From NCBI GenBank assembly GCA_913046025.1, contig CAJWRP010000100.1, positions 1 through 7,317 on the forward strand: a DNA stretch of 7,317 nucleotides. The letters are read 5' to 3'. The notes beneath the pieces were generated by a model. It was not told where the DNA came from, did not search any database, and worked only from the letters and a program-made list of their open reading frames with translations. A program made the position numbers and the translations under genes. The first letter of the stretch is position 1, and each line of letters opens with the position of its first letter. Origin of the DNA: an uncultured Chloroflexota bacterium. GTDB taxonomy: Bacteria; Chloroflexota; Dehalococcoidia; SAR202; UBA11138. Positions 6,222 to 7,317 of this stretch are shown one piece after another.

Positions 6222-6542
6222 TCAACCGCAGGCCTGTGTCACCAGATGCACAACGAACGGTCCGGACACAATCTTTGAAGGGAAAACTCGTGCCTCCAGG
6301 GGCACTTCTGATCCTGACATGTTAATCGAGAATGTCCACCAGTCCCGAGAAGCGACTGCGGTTGAATTGCCAGCTGAAGCCAATATATCTGATATAAAAT
6401 TGGTACTTCTGCCTTCACAAGTGTTCAATACTTCTCTCTCGATGAGAGCCCTGGCTTCCTCTTCTGATAATTCGGTTCCCACATCGGGAAGGCAGGCCGC
6501 CATTAAAAGGGCCGCGAATATTGCGATGAAGGCAATTTTCAT
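6222..6542 (-). CDS. Small predicted lipoprotein of unknown function
   Basis: The 106-residue protein begins with a short Lys-containing n-region and a hydrophobic stretch (MKIAFIAIFAALLMAAC), ending in a lipobox-like M-A-A-C with Cys17 as the likely lipidated residue. The mature part is about 89 residues. It has an acidic helix-like start (ELSEEEARALIERE, 24-37), two further cysteines (Cys42, Cys105) that could form a disulfide, Trp68-Trp69, and a beta-rich second half (TFSINMSG, ARVFPSK, FVVHLVTQ). It would be exported and anchored at the outer face of the cytoplasmic membrane. I do not recognise the family. The ATG at 6542 has only a weak purine-rich upstream element (GAAAG); no better in-frame start was found. 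A strong terminator directly follows the stop, which supports a real transcribed gene. It appears monocistronic. Confidence 0.7.
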   Translation of the reverse strand: MKIAFIAIFAALLMAACLPDVGTELSEEEARALIEREVLNTCEGRSTNFISDILASAGNSTAVASRDWWTFSINMSGSEVPLEARVFPSKIVSGPFVVHLVTQACG

Positions 6543-6975
6543 ATATGAACTTTCATATCCCGCAGAATTTCGTTTGGAATTTATGGTGCAAGTTTATTGC
6601 GAATTACCGGCGTTGAACCTTCCCAAATGGGTGTGCACATCATGCCAATAGGCGAAGTTTAAGGCCTGAATAGATTAGCAGCTTTATATCGAATAAACAA
6701 ACTGGCGATGGTGTGTAACATGGCATCTCTCCTATTGATGAGGGTCGCCTAGCCACTGGCCTAATACTACAACGGACATTGGCGTGGACCACGATACCTT
6801 GTCGTATTGCAGGGCAAAATATTCTCAATTAGGCTAGCAACCGCAGGCTATTTCGAGTTGAACGGTGGACAAGTCAAGGTTTCTGGGTAAGAATGGCGCG
6901 AGCAAATATACGTAGCTTGTTTACCTGGTTGGTTCCTTCAAGCTGCGGGTATGTAATCCGTTAAGGAGTGTGAAA
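6543..6975. other. 433-base intergenic region between divergent genes; no gene seen
   Basis: This region separates the starts of the lipoprotein gene (-) and the second SDR gene (+), so it should hold promoters for both. I found no box pair with good spacing on either strand, no T-tract hairpin, no tRNA-like fold and no repeat of note. Short frames across it have neither ribosome binding sites nor recognisable motifs. The only secure element is the AAGGAG (6963-6968) in front of the SDR start. Confidence 0.5.
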
Positions 6976-7317
6976 ATGAGACTTGAAAATAAGGTGGCGA
7001 TCATAACCGGCGCCGCACGAGGAATGGGCGCGGACGAAGCAAGACTCTTTGGCAGAGAGGGAGCTACGGTTGTTGTCGCCGACATGAATGACGACGAAGG
7101 CAAGAAGGTAGAGTCGGAGATTGCGGAAGCTGGCGGCAAGGCAGTGTTCGTGCACGTTGACGTGACCAGCGAAGAGAATTGGCAGGAACTCGTTCAGCAG
7201 ACGATTGCCAACTTCGGCAGGCTGGATATCCTGGTGAACAACGCGGGACTCAGCAGCGGCCTGGTCTCGGACCCCCTGGACACCGATGGCTGGCATCGCA
7301 TCATGGATGTGAACGCC
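6976..7317 (+). CDS. SDR-family oxidoreductase, N-terminal 114 residues (truncated by the window end)
   Basis: The frame is open to the last base, so no stop is visible; a typical SDR has about 250 residues, so less than half is present. Seen are KVAIITGAARGMG with TGxxxGxG at 11-18, VDVT (61-64), ILVNNAG (85-91) and W106...DVNA with Asn113 at the place of the catalytic tetrad Asn. Asp36 after the second strand (VVVADMN) favours NAD(H). The Ser, Tyr and Lys of the active site lie beyond the window. ATG 6976 is supported by a strong AAGGAG at 6963-6968, seven bases upstream. This looks like a canonical FabG/alcohol-dehydrogenase-type SDR, unlike the one at 3677. The substrate cannot be inferred. 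The antisense frame over it is a shadow. Confidence 0.93.
   Translation, partial: MRLENKVAIITGAARGMGADEARLFGREGATVVVADMNDDEGKKVESEIAEAGGKAVFVHVDVTSEENWQELVQQTIANFGRLDILVNNAGLSSGLVSDPLDTDGWHRIMDVNA

Noticed and set aside
6961..7296. 111-residue - strand frame at the right end
   Set aside because: It is antisense to the truncated SDR, which has TGxxxGxG and NNAG motifs and a strong ribosome binding site on the + strand.

Overview
The window looks like one short metagenomic contig: it opens inside one gene and ends inside another. It carries six substantial bacterial gene calls plus fragments. No rRNA, tRNA, CRISPR array or insertion sequence was seen. The first ~300 bases differ from the rest. 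They are about 65% GC in hand-counted 60-base blocks and hold a MurB C-terminus overlapping (ATGA) an FtsQ-like N-terminus, the murB-ftsQ order of actinobacterial division clusters (Acidimicrobiia would fit). From about base 300 the GC falls to 50-55% and the genes resemble those of uncultured, probably marine, bacteria of the SAR202/Chloroflexota type. That affiliation is an inference from gene content (FAD/Fe-S hydroxyacid oxidase, several SDRs) and cannot be proven here.

Layout: (1) 1-93 murB end. (2) 90-911 one open frame that begins as FtsQ and continues in frame as the C-terminal part of a GlcD-type flavoprotein. The join at ~270-330 is most likely an assembly chimera or a recombination scar. 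(3) 988-4468 glcE, glcF and an SDR gene on the + strand, closely spaced, closed by a strong hairpin terminator at 4492-4522. (4) 4523-4714 non-coding, with a 45-bp imperfect tandem repeat. (5) 5803-4715 aroC (chorismate synthase) on the - strand. (6) 5804-6221 non-coding, with a candidate structured RNA or terminator at 5930-6005 and a perfect terminator at 6158-6205. (7) 6542-6222 a small predicted lipoprotein of unknown role on the - strand. (8) 6543-6975 with no gene seen. (9) 6976-7317 the N-terminal third to half of a second, canonical SDR.

GlcD, GlcE and GlcF would form a membrane-associated oxidase that takes electrons from a 2-hydroxyacid (glycolate or D-lactate type) through FAD and Fe-S clusters to the respiratory chain. 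The SDR placed 41 bases behind glcF keeps its nucleotide-binding motif but has lost all four residues of the classical SDR catalytic tetrad. It is the most interesting biological feature. aroC is a housekeeping shikimate-pathway gene unrelated to the oxidase operon.
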